Assembly: GCA_030747575.1 (NCBI GenBank)
Contig: JASLKI010000199.1
Span: forward strand, 1 to 9,383
Length of the DNA stretch: 9,383 bases
Direction: 5' to 3'
Source of the DNA: Verrucomicrobiota bacterium
Lineage (GTDB): Bacteria > Verrucomicrobiota > Verrucomicrobiia > Limisphaerales > UBA1096
Part shown: positions 7,613 through 9,383 of the stretch, piece by piece
How positions within the stretch are numbered: the first letter of the stretch is position 1
Layout of the letters: each line of letters begins with the position of its first letter
Program-made: the position numbers and the translations under genes
Notes under the pieces: model-generated
What the model was told of the DNA's origin: nothing
Databases searched by the model: none
Seen by the model: the letters and a program-made list of their open reading frames with translations, nothing else

Positions 7613-7640
7613 ACAATAACAAGCCGGCCAAGCGCATCAA
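7613..7640 (-). promoter_or_regulatory. Candidate sigma-70-type promoter for the SLC13 gene
   Basis: Reading the minus strand, TTGATG (7640-7635) is followed after 16 bases by TATTGT (7618-7613). Each box matches four of six consensus positions. Transcription would start near 7605, giving a leader of about 20 bases. The match is modest and could be chance. Confidence 0.2.
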
Positions 7641-7655
7641 ACGCAATTCCTCCCC

Positions 7656-7680
7656 GCCCGCCGCTTGGCCAAGTGCGGGC
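7656..7680. repeat. Palindromic hairpin element around CTTGGCCAAG
   Basis: Outer arms GCCCGC (7656-7661) and GCGGGC (7675-7680) flank the perfect 10-base palindrome CTTGGCCAAG (7664-7673). The arms are offset by a short asymmetric bulge (CG versus T). It is not followed by a T-run on either strand, so it is not an ordinary intrinsic terminator. Bases 7661-7680 recur with one mismatch at 8733-8752 inside the cytochrome gene. Confidence 0.7.
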
Positions 7681-7737
7681 AAAAACCTCTTATTCGGGAT
7701 TGTGTATGGAGGCTTTTCCCGCTAGAAAACGGGCAGG

Positions 7738-8289
7738 ATGCCATCCGTTGGAGACCAATTGAGGACCGCCCGCGAGGAGCAGGGCAAGTCGCTCGAGGAC
7801 ATTGGTGGCGAGCTTAAAATCCGCACCAACCACGTGCTGGCCCTCGAGGATGGGGATTTCGACAAGTTCGACGCCCCGGTGTTCGTGCGCGGGTTCGTCC
7901 GTTCCTACTGCCGGATTCTCAAGATCGACTCGGCCCCGGTGGTCGTCCAGCTCAACCACGAGCTTGGTGGCACGGATGCGCTGGCCAGCGACCCCGTGCT
8001 GTCTCCGGGCAAAAAAGGGTTTGTCTATCAACTCACGCTTTTTCTGACGCGCGTCAACTGGAGCATCTGGCTGCCTTTGATCGTGCTGATCCTGATCGCC
8101 TCGACGGTCTTGCTAGTGGTCGATGCCAAAAATGACCAGCGCGAGGCACTCAGAAGCGGCGACTGGGTTAACGACCTGCCGGCAGCCGAGTACAAGCCAT
8201 CGCGCGGGATGCTCGAGTTGAAAATAAATGACCTGCCACCCGCGCCGGTCAAGCCGTCCGCCACCAACTCCCCGAGCGTCAAACCGTGA
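7738..8289 (+). CDS. RodZ-like helix-turn-helix membrane protein, short form
   Basis: This 183-residue protein begins with a cytoplasmic HTH_25 domain (about 4-68). Its pattern is the one seen in RodZ: LRTAREEQGKSLEDIGGELKI, then ALEDGDFDKFDAPVFVRGFVRSYCRIL. One transmembrane segment follows (about 108-128, IWLPLIVLILIASTVLLVV), leaving an outer tail of about 55 residues rich in Pro, Ser and Lys. RodZ links the actin homologue MreB to the cell-wall machinery, and the aromatic residues in the last helix of this domain mediate MreB contact. The usual C-terminal beta domain (DUF4115) is absent, so this is a short RodZ-like paralogue rather than a confident rodZ. ATG 7738 is chosen because the HTH alignment starts there; upstream there is only AGG directly abutting the start. 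Its stop overlaps the start of the cytochrome gene by four bases. Confidence 0.82.
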   Translation: MPSVGDQLRTAREEQGKSLEDIGGELKIRTNHVLALEDGDFDKFDAPVFVRGFVRSYCRILKIDSAPVVVQLNHELGGTDALASDPVLSPGKKGFVYQLTLFLTRVNWSIWLPLIVLILIASTVLLVVDAKNDQREALRSGDWVNDLPAAEYKPSRGMLELKINDLPPAPVKPSATNSPSVKP

Positions 8290-9383
8290 CGCGATGGCAA
8301 CGCCAACCGGCCCGGCACTCGCTGGCCGTGGCAACCTTGCTTGCCGGCCTGTTTCCGTTCGTTTGCAACACAGCCCATGCCGTTGACGGCGGCCCCGTCG
8401 AGTTCAACCGCGACATCCGCCCGATCCTCTCCGACAACTGTTACCAATGCCACGGGCCGGACGCCAACAAGCGCAAGGCCAAGTTGCGGCTCGACACCGA
8501 GGCCGACGCGTTTCGTGACGAGGACGGCGTGCGCCCGTTCGTCGCCGGCAAGCCAAGCGAGAGCGAGGCTTACCGCCGCATCTCCACCGCCGACGCGGAC
8601 GACCTCATGCCGCCGCCGGACTTCGGCCGTGCTCTCACCGACAGCGAGAGGGAGTTGGTTCGGCGCTGGATTGAGCAGGGCGCCAAGTGGCAAAACCATT
8701 GGGCCTTCATCCCGGCCAAGCGCCCCGGCTTTCCGCTTGGCCAAGCGCGGGCTGGCGGCTGGCCGCTCAACGCGATCGACCACTTCATCCTGACCCGGCT
8801 CCGCGCTGGGCAGCTCGCGCCGTCGCCGGTCGCGGCAAGGCGCACGCTCATCCGCCGTGCCACACTTGACCTCACCGGCCTGCCGCCGTCGCCGGCCGAG
8901 ATCGAGGCGTTCGCCGCCGACTCGTCGCCACGCGCCTACGAGCGCTTGGTTGATCGACTGATTGCGTCGCCGCGCTATGGCGAGCACATGGCGCTGGCGT
9001 GGCTCGACGCCGCCCGCTACGCCGACACCAACGGTTTCCAGGCCGACCGCACCCGCAATCAGTGGCATTGGCGCGACTGGGTCGTCGATGCACTGAACCG
9101 CAACATCCCGTTTGACCAATTCACCATTGAGCAGCTCGCTGGCGACCTGCTGCCCAAGCCGTCGCTCGGCCAGCTCATCGCCACCGGCTTCAACCGCAAC
9201 CACATGCTCAACGGCGAGGGCGGCGCGATCGCCGCCGAGACACAGGTCGAGTACGTCGTCGATCGCGTTGAGACGACCGGCACTGTCTGGCTCGGCCTCA
9301 CCGTCGGTTGCGCGCGCTGCCACGACCACAAGTATGACCCAATTTCGCAGAACGAGTTTTACCGGTTGTTTGCCTTCTTCAAC
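8286..9383 (+). CDS. Secreted Planctomycete-type cytochrome (PSCyt1-DUF1549), 3' end outside window
   Basis: The frame is open from GTG at 8286 to the window edge (366 codons). The GTG start overlaps the TGA of the RodZ-like gene (GTGA) and gives a convincing signal peptide: MTRWQRQPARHS, a hydrophobic core, then NTAHA cleaved before V33. The PSCyt1 domain (about 38-140) opens with VEFNRDIRPILSDNCYQCHGPD, where CYQCH (52-56) is a c-type haem site. It continues with KAKLRLDT, MPPP and LVRRWIEQGAKW. DUF1549/PSCyt2 starts near residue 158 (WPLNAIDHFILTRL) with LTGLPPSP, SPRYGEHMALAWLDAARYADTNGFQ and a second haem-like motif CARCH at 342-346 (GCARCHDHKYDPIS). Family members normally continue into DUF1553 and are often followed by a DUF1501 gene, both beyond this window. 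The substrate is unknown; a role in envelope redox chemistry or degradation of complex organic matter is inference. Confidence 0.92.
   Translation, partial: MTRWQRQPARHSLAVATLLAGLFPFVCNTAHAVDGGPVEFNRDIRPILSDNCYQCHGPDANKRKAKLRLDTEADAFRDEDGVRPFVAGKPSESEAYRRISTADADDLMPPPDFGRALTDSERELVRRWIEQGAKWQNHWAFIPAKRPGFPLGQARAGGWPLNAIDHFILTRLRAGQLAPSPVAARRTLIRRATLDLTGLPPSPAEIEAFAADSSPRAYERLVDRLIASPRYGEHMALAWLDAARYADTNGFQADRTRNQWHWRDWVVDALNRNIPFDQFTIEQLAGDLLPKPSLGQLIATGFNRNHMLNGEGGAIAAETQVEYVVDRVETTGTVWLGLTVGCARCHDHKYDPISQNEFYRLFAFFN
8733..8752. repeat. In-frame copy of the intergenic 20-base palindromic element
   Basis: Bases 8733-8752 match 7661-7680 at 19 of 20 positions and contain the perfect 14-base palindrome CGCTTGGCCAAGCG (8734-8747). 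In the cytochrome reading frame it encodes PLGQAR plus the start of an Ala codon (residues 150-155). This falls in the linker between PSCyt1 and DUF1549, where the protein reads PAKRPGF-PLGQARAG-GWPLN. Confidence 0.65.

Larger units (their letters stand above)
7586..7737. promoter_or_regulatory. Divergent intergenic region between the SLC13 and RodZ-like genes
   Basis: This 152-base spacer separates two divergently oriented genes, so it should contain the promoters of both the minus-strand unit (SLC13 onward) and the plus-strand RodZ-like/cytochrome unit. It holds a GC-rich hairpin at 7656-7680, an AT-rich stretch next to the SLC13 start, and a small CCCG/CGGG inverted repeat just before the ATG at 7738. 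No recognised operator or riboswitch is visible. Confidence 0.6.

Noticed and set aside
7586..7737. Riboswitch or small RNA in the divergent region
   Set aside because: Apart from one hairpin and a short CCCG/CGGG repeat, there is no multi-helix structure or known conserved core.
8341..8793. 150-codon plus-strand open frame with a start at 8341
   Set aside because: It is a shifted frame inside the PSCyt1 coding region. The correct frame starts at GTG 8286 and carries the signal peptide and haem motif.
8028..9329. 433-codon minus-strand open frame opposite the RodZ-like and cytochrome genes
   Set aside because: The plus strand encodes a signal peptide, CYQCH and DUF1549 motifs in one continuous frame. 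The minus frame shows only low-complexity Ala/Arg/Gly/Val sequence.

Overview
The window most likely comes from a Verrucomicrobiota bacterium, with a related member of the PVC group as the alternative. Three things suggest this. The pseudopilin N-terminus runs GFTLIELLVVIAIIAIL followed by LLLPALAKAK, the style common in that phylum. The very large secreted protein ends in a short domain closing with ARFYRLSHP. The right edge carries a Planctomycete-type cytochrome (PSCyt1/DUF1549) gene. No rRNA, tRNA, transposase, integrase or CRISPR array is visible. Coding density is high and the longest gap without a gene is about 150 bases. Taxonomy is inferred from protein style only.

Layout, left to right. 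Bases 2-289 (+) are the C-terminal end of a PQQ-type beta-propeller protein cut by the window edge. It converges on a 1514-residue secreted multidomain protein (375-4919, -), which has two LamG-like/Ig-like pairs, two pairs of carbohydrate-binding-like jelly rolls (A-B) separated by an Ig-like domain, and a C-terminal domain. Upstream of it on the same strand lie a type II/IV pseudopilin-like protein (5000-5752, -) and an SLC13-family anion/sodium symporter with two RCK_C domains (5771-7585, -). These three minus-strand genes are spaced by 80 and 18 bases and could form one transcription unit.

A 152-base divergent intergenic region (7586-7737) holds a strong hairpin built on the palindrome CTTGGCCAAG. 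To its right on the plus strand is a short RodZ-like membrane protein (7738-8289). Its stop codon overlaps the GTG start of a secreted PSCyt1-DUF1549 cytochrome (8286 to beyond the window end) by four bases. That cytochrome start is easy to miss, because the reading frame is open at the window edge and begins with GTG.

Functional reading. Most products act at or beyond the cytoplasmic membrane: a secreted propeller, a giant adhesin-like or glycan-binding protein, a pseudopilin, an anion importer and a c-type cytochrome. This fits a polysaccharide-degrading or surface-attached lifestyle, but no degradative enzyme is present, so that link is inference. The least explained items are the repeated CTTGGCCAAG palindrome, the coupling of a RodZ-like gene to a PSCyt cytochrome, and the alternating CC/non-CC jelly-roll pairs of the giant protein.
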